Assembly: GCA_002197995.1 (NCBI GenBank)
Contig: NGZR01000001.1
Coordinates: forward strand, 14,217,501 to 14,281,500
DNA length: 64,000 nt
Reading direction: 5' to 3'
Source: Gaeumannomyces sp. JS-464
Lineage: Eukaryota > Ascomycota > Sordariomycetes > Magnaporthales > Magnaporthaceae
A program made the translations under genes and the position numbers. The notes under the pieces are model-generated. The model did not search any database and was not told the DNA's origin. It was given only the letters and a program-made list of their open reading frames with translations. This document shows, in pieces, positions 36,017-48,100 of the stretch. The first letter of the stretch is position 1; every line of letters starts with the position of its first letter.

Positions 36017-36125
36017 GCACGGCGATACCTTCAATCGATTCCCTTCAATGCCGGCAATCTGCACGGCGATACCTTCAATCAACGCCCTTCAACGCTGGCG
36101 ATCTGCACCGCGATACGTTCAATTC
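36017..36125. repeat. 44-bp tandem repeat inside the transposon
   Basis: Two and a half copies of a 44-base unit starting GCACGGCGATAC at 36017, 36061 and 36105, diverged by a few bases. It lies between the left end and the transposase start. Confidence 0.9.
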
Positions 36126-36126
36126 A

Positions 36127-37336
36127 ATGCCTTCCCAATTGCACGCCCAGCAGGCGTCAAGTTCGACTCCCGACGCGCGCGCGCGCGCGTTGGGTACCCT
36201 ACCTACCTCCGCCTCCGCGACCCTCGACGCCTCCAGCCTACCCTCCGCGACCCTCGACGCCTCCGGCCTACCCTCCTCGACCCCTCCCAAACAACAGGGT
36301 ATTAAAGACCTCGACCGCGATACCAAAATAAAGATACGAACCCTACGAGATTACGCGCATTGGCCGTATCAAGATATAGCCCGGGCACTAGGGGTCACCT
36401 ACCGGCAGGTTCAATGGGCCTGCCGGCCCGGGCCCGTTACCCCCCAAAAAAAAGGCGGCACTTTAAAGAAACAGGCCTCCGAGGAACAAGTGCGTGCGCT
36501 GCAACAGTTCCTTAATGAGGACCCTCGTCACCGCCGGATCCCCTGGGCTAACCTCCGGTACCTAGTCCCTGGGTTCCAAGATTGGGGCACCATTGCCATG
36601 GCCTCTCTTATAACCTCTTTGCACTATAAACGCGTACGACAGGGTGCCCGCCTCCCTCTTTCGGACAAAACGCGACGACTGCGGCTCAACTTTGCGAATT
36701 GGGCCCTAAAAAGATACCCAACGGAAAAGCATTAAATACAAGGCGGCCTCGGCCCTTTCCTTTGGTCTGACGAGGTTTGGTACTTTAACCAACCCCTTAA
36801 AAGCCGGCGATATATAACGGTGCACGACTGCGAGGATCCGGCTACTTTTGCACTAATAAAACAAAAAGGCCACGGCTTCATGTTCTGGGGCTCGTTTGCA
36901 GGCCGGGTTAAAGGTCCAACCTACTTCTGGCCTAATCAAACAGCTATCGACGCCCTTAAGTACTGCAACGTATACTCCCTTTGGTTTGCGACTGGTTAAA
37001 GGGCCAAAGCTATCCGGATATATATCTTCAACAAACGGCGCTTCATCACACAGATCACGGATCACCAAAGGGTGGCTAAAGGAGTTGGAAATTTTAACCT
37101 TCCTTTAACCTCCCAACAGCCCGGACCTTAATCCTATCGAACATTTGTGGAAATGGATAAAAGATTGGCTGGAATTGCACTACGATTTGCAACAACTAAC
37201 CTCGTTGCAGCTTAGGGCGGCGGTCCAGGCTGCTTAGGAGGCCGTGCCTACTGATCTTTTAGAAAAATTAGCCCGTTCTATGATCTGGAGGTTGCAAAAA
37301 GTAAAAGCCAACGGAGGTGATTACATTGGCTGTTAA
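36127..37336 (+). pseudogene. Tc1/mariner (DDE_3) transposase, inactivated
   Basis: The first open part (36127-36735) encodes an N-terminus with a repeated SATLDASSLP-type decapeptide. A helix-turn-helix follows (TLRDYAHWPYQDIARALGVT) and a second DNA-binding helix (DPRHRRIPWANLRYLVPG). A stop at 36733-36735 interrupts it just before GGLGPFLWSDEVWYF, which holds the first catalytic Asp. A shift near 37030 disrupts the second Asp region. SPDLNPIEHLWKW, holding the third catalytic acid, remains, and a TAG near 37235 sits where the frame otherwise reads through Ala-Ala to Glu-Ala. The stops could come from G:C to A:T changes, as repeat-induced point mutation would cause. The shift could instead be a sequence error. 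Confidence 0.88.
36215..36284. repeat. 30-bp tandem repeat in the transposase N-terminus
   Basis: Units beginning CCGCGACCCTCGACGCCTCC at 36215 and 36245, plus a partial third at 36275. They encode a repeated ten-residue Ser/Ala/Leu/Pro peptide. Confidence 0.88.
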
Positions 37337-37442
37337 ACGGTTAGTTGTAATACATTAGTTCCTACTATAGATTGTGCGGCAGTCTGTGTACCTCTACTTG
37401 ACTTCAACCCCCTGCCTTCATCCCTGTTGTTGACAGGGGGTC

Positions 37443-37475
37443 CCACCGCACTACAATTCAGATCCCTGAATACTG
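37443..37475. repeat. Right terminal inverted repeat
   Basis: The inverted partner of the left end, followed directly by TA (37476-37477) as target-site duplication. Confidence 0.92.
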
Positions 37476-37477
37476 TA

Positions 37478-40400
37478 ACAGCGATTTGACGCCCTAGCTT
37501 CCTCCTAACCTTCTTCGGGTGGGACAGGGTCCCACTAGTGCCAGGGGGGTGGTGGACCGCCGCTGCGTGGGGATGGGACCACAGGCACGGCTGCGTGTGG
37601 GTCGGTTCGGCGGAGGCTGGGCATGGCCTTGCTGCTGGAACACAAAGCTGGATGGCGGGCGGCATGTGCTTCGTGCGATACGGTGCATTTGCGTTTGCGT
37701 TGCTCGCGTGGAAGCACGCCAAATTTCTTCATATCTGGGCGGCCCTCCCGCCCGGAAGGAGTCCAAGGCGATGCGATAGCACTGGCAGCTCAGAAGCTTG
37801 TGCTGCGTGTGCCTGGGGACGGCAAATTTGCCTGTGCAGGGGAAACGCAGCAAATGACAGATGACCATTGCCCCGTCAGGCTGCACGACCTCCTGCAGGC
37901 ACGTCTGCAGAGAAGAGGGCGAGTCTTTTGCACCTGCGGATGGGGCATCCACACCATCCACACCCGCTGAGACCCCCGGGCCAATTGCGAGCCGTCACCT
38001 CCTGGCTCGACGGTCGTTGAACCCCAAGTCGGGTCTAGGGGCGACGCGCTGGGTGGCATCACATCCCAATTGATCCAATTGGCTCTGAGGAGAACCCAGT
38101 CGGGCTCTGCCGGTTGCCATCTGAGTATCTCGCTCAGGTCCTGACCAAACCGGTCAATTGCGCGGTCGCTCCAGTTGTGCCGAGGTACCTTGTTTGTTTG
38201 CCTGCCTCCCTCCGCCCGACCTCCACAGAAGCATACAATGTCCATCCATCAGATGAGACCTGCAGCATGGAGCATGCACTGCGCGAGAAATTAGAATGGC
38301 GGGAAGACGCATAGGAGCGATCAGAGGAGACAGACAGGGCTGGAGAGAAAAATTCTGACGAAAGACAAAGTAAGGAGACCTCCCGCCAGCCTGGTCAAGA
38401 CGCTCCCTTTCTCGCCCAGCTGCGGGAAGATGCAGGCAGTGCGTTCCGATCCCGACCACCGCTTCTATTTTCACGTTCTCCAATCTACATCCATCCGACC
38501 CGTTTATTCTCATCCGTCCTCGTGAGCTCGTCTCACTGATTTCTCTCCACCGCACGCGCACAGGTGCGCAAACCAAGAGCTGCAGACGCAAGGATAATGA
38601 CAGCACAGCGCTCGCTCGCGCGCAGGTTGCAATTCCTAGAAATGGGCAAACCGCCACCACCCACGCCACCCACGCCACCCACACCACCAGTGCATACGAA
38701 ATGGCAGATCGCCCGCGAATCACAGGGGAAGGCTCACGCTTTGACAACGGCTCTTGAGTCTGTGGGTCGGCTGGAAAGAGCGCCGCCCTTCCGAAAGGGC
38801 GGTCCACCCAGACCAGGCAAACCCCTCAGTTCTCAGTTCTCGTCTGGATCTGCTTGAAACGCTGGAGACTATCAAAGGGACAAGAAAACAGGAAAACAAG
38901 AAAAAGGGAAGCAAAAACAAGGGAGGCCCAGTCAGCCCAACACCCTCGAGGTGACCACCCAAGCTAGGACGAAGTATGGATGTCTTGTCCCCCTCCCCGC
39001 GAAGGGCTGTTCATGAACGTGTTGTTTATGTGCGACGTAGCATCCAGCCCACCAACACGCTGTTCGGTGTCCCCGACCCTTGAGATGGCTGTTTGATGGT
39101 GATGTGGCGTTAGGATCTCCTCTGGCGGTTCGCGCTTGACTCCGCCAAGTCCCTGCGGATCATTGGAAGATGCTGGGAGAGCAATTCTCCGATCCGGCCC
39201 GACCGACTGTCAAACGGATCAGGGACGATCAGCTTGCTGTTCTCCTGCTTCTTTCTTCCTCGTCGCCCTTTGCCCGCCTGCCCGCCCGATGACGCACCCT
39301 GTTCCCGCGTCCTCGAGCATCTTGGATTTGTCTGTGGGGCAGACGAGGCGAAAGGCGGGGGACGTGTCTCAGATGCACATCTGCCTTGTGCGGCAAACCT
39401 CATGTTTGGGGTTGCTGCCTTCACCAAGCCGGGTAGCTAAGCGACGGACTGGAGCCTACTTCAGCCATCTGTTCCCCTTGTCTCAATTTCCCGTCTGGTT
39501 AGGCTGAGTATTTGGAAGACGGGATTCCATAGCCCCGGCCTAGCCTGCATGGTGAAACAAAACCCTCTCAAGGAGGCGGCAAGGGCCGCGACGACACCGC
39601 AGGACCGTTGAGGAAAGAAACCTAGGTTCTTGCTTGCCGTTCCGTGTGCGGCTGTGTGCTTCTATACTGCGGGCACGTGTTTGTGTCCCACGACAAACGT
39701 GTGGAGCCGTCTCAAGGTACGCTACTTTTCCAACCGCACTCCGAGACGACGCCCATCCAAGGGACTATTCCGGTCCGTGGCTGTCCTATCGCCCCATCTC
39801 ATAATGTTTGGTATGCTTGTCTTGATTCCAAACAACTTCTCTCTCGCCTTATCCTGCTCGCCATGCTCGCTTCTAGCTCGACTTCCCTGTCTCACCACTG
39901 GCTAGTCCCTCCGCCTTGTTTCCGTTCAAGCCACCCTATAGATCCCCGGCTCCCGGGAACCGGCCCTGCCTCCTGGTCGCCCTTACTCCTTGGCTTTCTG
40001 GCCAGGCGGTCCTTGGGACGCCAGGGCAATGAGGATTCCTATGTGATCCGGCAGCTGTTCCCTCCCCCACCTAGCATGTTTACGGCGAGATTGTTGATTC
40101 TAATCCTTCTAACATCACGATCTAGAGGCCGAGTTGGAAATACACACGATGTCGCCACATCTGACCTAGGTATGTAGTTGCAACCTCGAGTGCGGGCAGA
40201 CAGGGACGAGGCATGCATCAACAGCCTGCCTTGCGAAACCCGGGCAGTTCTATCCTCTCCCAACCCAGTCAACTATACCGCCACCCTTGCTACCTTGATT
40301 ACATCAGCTCTCACGGGCCGTCTCGCTCCCCTCAGGTACTATGTATTTCTCCTATCTCCGGTTGCACCGGCGAGTCAGTCTATTGCGTGATTGGCGGGAA

Positions 40401-42451
40401 GCAGGATGCCTAGCCTGGAACTGGTCAGGTCCAAAAGATCAGATGTCGTGCGTGGTCCACGTCCTTTGACAATCTTTTCTGCAAAGTCGGAACAACGACA
40501 GCCTATCGACGCTGCGGTGGGCTCAACCCCCGCTGCGCTCGGATGACGGACTGTCGCGACCGCCGCTGCGGAGGCATGACCGAGTTGGCAAGTCCAATAA
40601 CGCCAGCTGTCATGGTCAAGACTGAAAAGATAGGTATCCCGGCGGCATACGTTCGCTAGACGTGGGGGCAAACAATGACCTTCGCTACTGGGTTCGTACA
40701 CAGAAACGGGTACTGTTGCGATAGCACATTGCCCATATCTTGAGCGTTGGCATAGCGGAACCGGGTCGTAGTGTGAGGGGCTTGCTAGGTGGCCAAAGAC
40801 TGAGGTCGCCATATAAAAATGTCAACATAAGGTCAAACAAGAGCCCAAGAAGTGGCCGAAAGATCATCCGACCCAGGCGATATCAGGTTACGGCCATTTA
40901 ACGGGTATATATCCAGACTGGCATATATCTCCACAACCAAAAAATGCTCCAACGACACGCGCGCCAGTTCCGGGGGGTCGCCATCGCAGCCGCTCGGTCG
41001 CCGGACGCCGTGGAAGGCATCTCATCCAACAGTGGGCCTGCCGTCCTTTACTTATGGAGCTCGGCCGTTGGAGGGCAAGCAGCGGTTGTATTTCCATGGT
41101 TGTCATCCACATGACATTTGGCGGCGCTGGCACAATCTCGACCGGACACATACGACCATGGAGACTATCTGCCGGGGGATCTGTCCATTGATCCTACCCA
41201 TGGTTACTGTCGGATATGCTTGGTACGGTCAGTTACGCCGTGACACGGCAAGACGGGAATGGGTGCGGTGAGGACAACATCTTGATTTTCATACTCTCCC
41301 TCCCTTGTCGTTTTCCCCTCCCATCCCCTCAAGTTCCGTTACTGTCTACTGTCGATCCCTCGCCGGTTAGCTAGGTAGGTAACATATCCTCACAAGCCCC
41401 AGTCTTTTTTTTTTTTTCTTTTTCGGGGGATATTTAGCCCACGAAATAATCACCGAGGCTCCCTTACGCCAAAAACCACCCGTTATTCCCGAAAACCTGT
41501 CCTGCACCGCAGGAAAGACAATAGGGCAAGTTCGCCATACATTTCCCCTTTTGGCGCCCGGGCAGATGACGGCACTTGAGAGGATCTCTCCCAGCTGGCA
41601 TTGCCATTTTGCTGCTTGGAGCAAGGAGCATCCGTCCATGTGGCCCTGGCCACGGCCTAGGACCTGGCACATGCATCAGCTCCGCGCAAGAGGCAGGGAA
41701 TCGGCCGAGTGGTGGGTGGTCATCTGGACTCCTGCACGTCGCCGTCCGTGCGCGGCGCCTGGCGTTGCATCATGTCGTTGCAACCAAGCAGGGGATCCAT
41801 AATCACGTTCACATACAGGGCAGAGTGGGCGGTAAACAAATGGGACGAGGATGAGGAATCAACGCGAGAGGGAGAGACACATTTTGACCAAAGGAGCAGG
41901 CCAGAAGAAAACAATGCCGTGCCGGATCTCCCTTGCTGGCGGAGACGCTCGCTGATTGGAGCAATGTTTCGGCGGGAGAGAAAAACAAAGCGAAGCACGC
42001 TACCTACCTAGCGGCTGCTCCTAGCAATGTCGGCGATGTGCTGCAGGGGTGATCATCACCCAGAAAGGGAGAGCGGGGTGCCTTTCTCCCCTTTTCACCG
42101 ACAAATAGGAGGGATTAAGGATGGGAGACGTGGAGTCGATGTTTGATGAGCGAAGGAGCCAGATCATGTCACGTGGCTGACGCGCGAGAGTCGTGATAGT
42201 GATGTGGGGCGGCGCGTGAACCGCATTGATCCGCGTACCTCGGCGGACAAGGGGAAACCCGCAAGGCTTCGGTGGTCGCAAGCCAGCGTAGGCAGCGGTG
42301 GCGCGCGAAAGAGGGACAAAGAAATAGTTCGATTTGAGAGAGCCTCAAGCCCGGGCCGCTGGTGCCTCAATCCCTGTTGTTGCTTCATTTGCTACCCCCC
42401 GAATGGCTTTCCAAAGACCACAGGACCGCGCTATGCTCCAACTCGGCGATC
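37478..42451. other. Gene-poor region between the transposon and EME1
   Basis: About 5 kb with no gene I can support. Frames up to 217 residues exist on both strands, but they overlap and show no domain, signal peptide plus body, or consistent codon use. A small CCACCCACG repeat lies near 38657-38685. The frame at 40852-41271 is isolated, but I do not recognise it. A rapidly evolving or frame-broken gene could be missed. Confidence 0.5.
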
Positions 42452-45116
42452 ATGCCCGACATCATCGACCTCCTTTCCAGCCCGGAGGCCCCTGCCCTCG
42501 ACCCGCCTACCCGCCCTCGTCGCCCCTCCTGCTCCCGCAACGCGGCTACGGAAGCCAACGGTCGCCCCGGGTTCTGCACCGGGGAGGCCGGCCGCAACAA
42601 GGCCTGATCATAGCGTTGTCGACCTGACCGACGACTCGCCCCGCCCCGCGGGGACGACGACTAATGCGCCGGTTGGTGCCGGTGGTCAGGCCAAGAGAAG
42701 TCACCCCGCGGCAAGCGGCGTCACACCCGGCGGCTTGTACCTGCTCTCCGATGACTTTGACACGACGGGCGATTTGGACTTTAGCGTCGTTGCTGCCACG
42801 CCCGACCCGGCGGAGCGGGCTGCCAAGCGGGCCCGGCTCCCCCTGGCCGAGCCGCGGGGAGCGGGGCGCCGTCGGAGAGAGCCAGAGGAGATGGAGGTGG
42901 GGGAGCAGCAGGCCAGCTGAACGGCGGCCGCTCGCACTCCTCAACCGCCGGCAAGCTCCATGCCCGGCCCGGCGTGCTGCAGCCATCCGGTGTGAGGCGC
43001 TGGAACTCGATCGCAGACCCAATCCAGCACTCGAGCTCCCCCGACCCCATCCGTGCGCCTGACAGGAGCAACATCACGTCGGCAGCGGCGCATCCGCCAT
43101 CGCGCATGCGCCGCTACGACGAGTTTGAGGACCCCTTTGCCAGCAGCAGCAGCCCCGCTGGACCACCGTCAGCCGCTGCGACCACGGGGCAGAAGGAGAA
43201 TGACTACCCTCGCGTGAACAAAGCATCGATATCAGCGGCCGAAGGAGGCGAGGGAAAGGTGGGTGCTGCGCCGCCTGTCCTGAGCTTGCTGGACGACGAC
43301 GACGACCCCTTTGCCAGCCCCGATGCCCGACAGGCAGCGTCCCCTCCGGCCGCCGCAGAGAAAAGGCGGCGGAAGCCCACAGCGTCCTGGGACCCTATAA
43401 TATCCAGCTCCGCTCCGGAGGAGGTAAACTCTAAATCACGGAGCGCCGGGGTTGGCACCGTCTCGCCACCCCGACCGCCTCCCAAGGTGGCGATGGAAAG
43501 ATCTAGGTCGGAGGTGATTGACATACTGGACTCCTCTGAGTGGGAGGTGGTGGCGGCAGTAGGCCCGGTAGTGCGGGCTCGCTCGCGTCGGACGACTCGC
43601 TCCCGGACGTAGAAGACCTAGACTTCTCCAAGATAAGGTCGGAGCGCCCTTCCACTACTGGAAAGAAAGGGGCCAGAAGAAAGCCGTCGCCGGCGCTGGC
43701 GGGGCGTCGTCATCCCGTGCGGTGGCGACGAAGCCTAGCAAAGCGGCGGGCTCGTCGTCCGCCGCAGCTGTGCTGAGCGCCGCAGAGAAGGCAGAGAGGG
43801 CGGCGGCCAGAGAGGCCGAGAAGGAGCGCAAGAAGCTGGAGAGAGAGCAGGCGCGAGCGGAGAAGGCGGCCGAGAAGATGCGGGCGGCGGCCCTCGCCGA
43901 GATCAACAAGGCCAGAACCGACAAGAAGCACTCGACGCCAGAGATGATGGTCGGCCTCACGGCCGGCTTCAACCCGATGATTAAGCTTCAGGTTGAGACC
44001 CTACTGGGGGAGCTCGAGGTCGAGTGCGCCACCATAACCCAGGAGGAAAGTGGGAACTCCCTCGCCGATAGCGTTGTGACGTGGCGCCGCAAGGTCAAGA
44101 GCAGGTACGACGACGAGCTGGGCCACTGGGAGCCGGCGCCATTGCGCATTGAGGAGGAGGAGCACGTCCTGGTCCTCTTACCCGCTGCTGAACTGGTGAA
44201 TCTGGCGTTGGGCCGTGAGCAGGGTGCCGTCGGGGCTACGGACGCCCAACGAGAAGGCGCCACTCTCGATGATCACGTCGAGCAGATGTGGGCCCGGTTC
44301 CCGGGGCGCAAGCTCATCTACCTAGTCGAGGGGCTGCTCCTCTGGATGCGAAAGAACCGCACGGTCAGGAACCGCCAATTCACCGCCGCCGTGCGCGGTC
44401 TCGCCGACGCCGGGCCGGCCGCGGCTGCTTCTGCGGCTACTCTGGAACGGGCTGGGCAAGCGAGCACCGGCTCCCGGCGGCGCAAGAACGCGGCACCGGC
44501 GCCCGAATACGTGGACGAGGACGTTGTTGAGGATGCGCTTCTGAGCCTGCAGGTAGTCCACGGGGCACTGATCCACCACACTGCCGTGCCGTTGAATCAG
44601 CTCAGGTGAGTTGTAGCTACCCCCCTGTACCCATCTATCTAGCTATGCTACACACAGTTTTTTTTTTTCTCTGCAACCCTGGCCCATCGACTTCTCTTTT
44701 GTACTGACAAGAAGGAAAACCCGTCCTCTACAAAGTGGATCGTGGCCTTCACTCAGCACATCTCGACGATACCCTACAAGCGCACGCGCGAGCGCGCCAA
44801 CGACGCCGGCGCCGCCTTCTGCATGGACGCGGGCCAGGTGCGCACCGGCGACGGCGCCGCCGACACGTACGCGCGCGCGCATGCTGCAGGAGATCGTCCG
44901 CGTAACCGCCCCAATCGCCCACGGCGTCGCCGCCCGGTACCCTACCGTCTCGCAGCTCGTCAGAGGGCTCGAGTCGGGCGGGCCCTGGCCCTCGAGGCGG
45001 TGCCCCGGAGCGCCAACCGCGACGGCGAGCCCTCGGACCGCGCCGTCGGCCAGGCCGTCAGCCGCCGCATGCACAAGGTCTTTACGGGGCGGGATCCGGG
45101 GAGCACGGATGTTTGA
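42452..45116 (+). CDS. EME1: Structure-specific endonuclease subunit EME1, frame-broken
   Basis: Non-catalytic partner of MUS81 in the XPF/ERCC4 nuclease family. The complex cuts branched DNA such as stalled forks and nicked Holliday junctions in the nucleus. The start at 42452 gives MPDIIDLLSSPE. A long disordered N-terminus contains SVVDLTDDS, YDEFEDPFAS, EVIDILDSSEWE and VEDLDFSKIRSE. A Lys/Glu-rich coiled coil (EKERKKLEREQARAEKAAEK) follows. The ERCC4-like fold then includes MMVGLTAGFNP, FPGRKLIYLVEGLLLWMRK and LSLQVVHGALIHHT. The tail carries FTQHISTIPYKR and RMLQEIVRVTAPIAHGVA and ends MHKVFTGRDPGSTDV. One intron starts at 44606 (GTGAGT) and ends near 44711-44714. The frame breaks near 42570, 42930, 43555, 43695, 44430, 44875 and 44985. 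The C-terminal family marks favour EME1 over MUS81. Confidence 0.88.
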
Positions 45117-48100
45117 GGCGGATGGGCGTGCTTGGGACCGGGCGGGGAGGGCCTGGGGCTCTGCTTTGATCCGGGGCTTGTTGTCTCTGCGACATTTCTG
45201 TCTGTTTATGTGCTACGATTGCGATGAATATATATCATACACCGTAGATTATTCGAGTGTTCTGCCGTTGGGCAGCTCTGTATAGTAACGACTTGCCCTG
45301 GGAGAACTTCTGGGACTATTTTCTGGTGGTGGTCAGAGCCTCTGGTTTTTGCCTTGGTGAGCCTATGCTAGGCTGACAGATCCGACGACTAGTGCGTGCC
45401 GACGTTGCTGCATGTGGTTTCGTAGGTATCGCCTCTTCCGGGTACTATCCTGCCCGAGCGTGTGATACTGGCGGGACAAATAAAATTGCTCATGCATGCG
45501 CTACTCGTCGCAGTCCTCGGTTTGTTCTCCTTCCCAGTCCAGCCAACTCCGGGTTTTTCTTCGACCACAACTGCGCGCCCGTTGAACGAGAGAAAACAGC
45601 GAAACCTTTTGGACAAACGAACTATATCACACTGCAGGGCCATCGGAGGCAGTCGACCGCCTACTGGTTCTGCCACTTTCCGGTAAAATGTTGCCCGGAA
45701 ACTCCCCTGGACGACCAAGTAGCTGGCTACGTGGCGTGTGTGCAAGAGACGGAGGCCTCCTAGCAGGTACAGCAGGCAGCGGAGACATAGTTTACGTGAA
45801 CAGAGAATCCCGCCAGCGGCACAAAATTCCATCGCTTCCATCCCAGCCCTTTCGGCGGATGTAACAGGAACCAGTGTATTGTAAAATCGATGTGTACCAA
45901 GACTTTTCAAGCTTCGATGCGCTCCGCTGTTCTCAGCACTACGTTACAGGTGTTCTGATCTCCATGTCGATCACTGAGTAGGTGTCCGACTTCCCTCAAG
46001 GAAGCCTACCAAGACTCCAGCGCTTAGGTATCCTGCCAACTGGCTTTTGTTTCTCCTTCCCTGAAGGATCTATGGCCAGTATGTTTGAGCGCTGTCGCCC
46101 AGCGATCCAAGGAAACAAAGCACCACCACCTTCTCACAGTCCAGACCGGTGGAGCGCGCCTCCCACGGCCGTTCCCCGAGCCGGACGGCCGGACTTGGGA
46201 AGGGCGATAAGGAGCCAGAAGTCTATTCTGGCATGCTTGCCGTCCTCGGCGTTGAATGAGGTAACGAGACGCACATATGGCCAAAACGGCCCACCGTTTG
46301 TGTTCAAACAGCGAAAGCAAACGACGGTGGGCACGCGGACCAAACTGGCCGCACATCCTTTTCCTTTATTTGTCCGGCCCCAAGGGAGTGAACAGACCGA
46401 CGGCGGCCAAGAAGCAAACGGATGTAGTTGGCGGACGCGTGGGAGATACGGTAAGGACCGAGTACATACAATACAGTGTATCCATGTGGACATTGTCACC
46501 CCCTTTTTCGGTGAAGGAGACGGGAGGGAGGCTGAGTTCTTGGTGGCTATCACAATCACAGCCCAATCTCCACTACCTGGCTGGGGAATCGAACATCATG
46601 ACCAAGGCTCATAAAACGCCGTAGACACTGTGCTCGGTCGAGTGATGTTGGTTGCTTCCGGGGTTTCTTGGATAGGAAGGAGGTCATGTGCATGATGATG
46701 GCATGCTCGCCCATCCTCCCCCTTTTTTCTCACTCATTTTTTCTCATAAACCTGGTTGCGGGCTGTTGCGGTGGGCGGCGGGGGGAGGCCGGGTGGGCTT
46801 CCTTGTCGCTCCCAAGACTCTCGGCACACCGGACTGGTTTTGTGGATGGGGGCGGCCGGAGTGTTGGAAGCACGCGACATTAGGACCTTCGCCCTCACGA
46901 GAGTGAACGCCTGCACCGGCCATTGGATATCAAGCCACGAGACGATGACACTGTCGTGGGTCGCGCGTGGGGCAAAGCGGCATAGTCCCGTATCCATTCA
47001 AAGACCAAAGACGGCCAAGGCACAAGAATGGAGTGTCATGGCTTCCGCATATCCCCTGGCAGAGTCGGTGCGAGTCCAGTAAACGCCCTCGGTGGGTGTG
47101 AGGTTATCACGCACAGTTTGTATTGGTAGGCAGGATCCCTCATCGCCCGACGGTTCTATTGTATCATTTCTTTCCTTTGTTTCTTTTTGCCGTCCAAGAC
47201 TCCAAGCCAAGACGCTACTACCCAGCAACGCGCCACAGCTTTGTGGAAAAAATTTTTTTTTTTTTTTTTCATACATACCGAGACACCGAGGACGATGGGC
47301 CATTAGAAAAGCCATCATGCAGTTTGTCGACGAAGAAAATAAAAGGCGCAAACACGACCCACGCAGGTTTGTTTGCCCGGGGGGAGGAAAAAGAAAGGAG
47401 GTGAGAGCGCGTTTGGGTGTGGTGCTGTGCCTGGTGTGACGACCCTCATTGTTGGCAAACAACGCGAAGCGGGCCGGCAAAACCCATCACCCACTGCATA
47501 ACATCTTTTGTTTTCATCCATGACGCCGCCGTTGGATACAGGACCACATGGAGCGGAAACGAAGAAGGAAAAACGGGGCGACGTTCTGGGCGAGACTTGG
47601 CAGCGGCTGCGCCGGCACGTTTGGGAAGCTGTGCCAAGATATTTTTTCTTTTTTTTTTTTCTTGGCCCCTGTTTTTCCGCTCTTGTGTCGCGTGCTCCGT
47701 GAATCTTGTAGACGAGCGGTGGATAAAGCGGCATCTTGGTGCTTCCACAGGCCGGCTTCCAACATCGGGGACATGCATTCTTGTTGGGGATATCAGGGCT
47801 TGCAAGACTGGGAGAATGGTTGCGTGTTATGGATGCAATTTCGGACTCGTCTCGAAGATGCTGCCTACCATGCCGCGATGGCGTAAAACAAAGTCTTGGG
47901 AGGGATACCGAGATTTGGCGGCTTGGGGGAAAATTCTTGACGTCCAATCTAGCAAAGGGGCGAGCAGGAGACAAAAAAAAAACATTGGCAGCCCACATTT
48001 TGATCTGCCCAGCCTTGGAAGTGCCACCGGCATCGACAAGAGTAATACAACTGGCAGTCGGTCTCGTGCCCACCTCCTGCCTGCATCCAATCCAGGGACT

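Larger units (their letters stand above)
35840..37475 (+). mobile_element. Tc1/mariner DNA transposon, 1,636 bp, complete ends
   Basis: Both ends are present. The 5' inverted repeat starts CAGTATTCAGGG at 35840, and its inverted partner ends at 37475. Each end is flanked by the TA dinucleotide (35838-35839 and 37476-37477) expected as a Tc1/mariner target duplication. The interior carries one transposase region on the plus strand. Its remains include a helix-turn-helix DNA-binding part, a DDE_3-type WSDEVWYF and SPDLNPIEHLWKW. The transposase is broken, so the copy is not self-mobile. The element class includes Fot/Pot2-like fungal transposons. The exact family needs a database search. Confidence 0.93.

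Noticed and set aside
37494..42280. Assorted frames of 100-217 residues between the transposon and EME1
   Set aside because: No domain, no signal peptide with a sensible body, and opposite-strand frames overlap. None could be supported as a gene.
46434..46439. Other ACGCGT hexamers (also near 36628, 49523 and 57530) as cell-cycle boxes
   Set aside because: They lie in gene-poor DNA, inside the transposon or near genes without a reason for such control. This number is expected by chance at this base composition.
46575..46640. Minus-strand GTTCGATTCCCC resembling a tRNA T arm
   Set aside because: The flanking bases do not make a five-pair T stem and no other tRNA arms are found.
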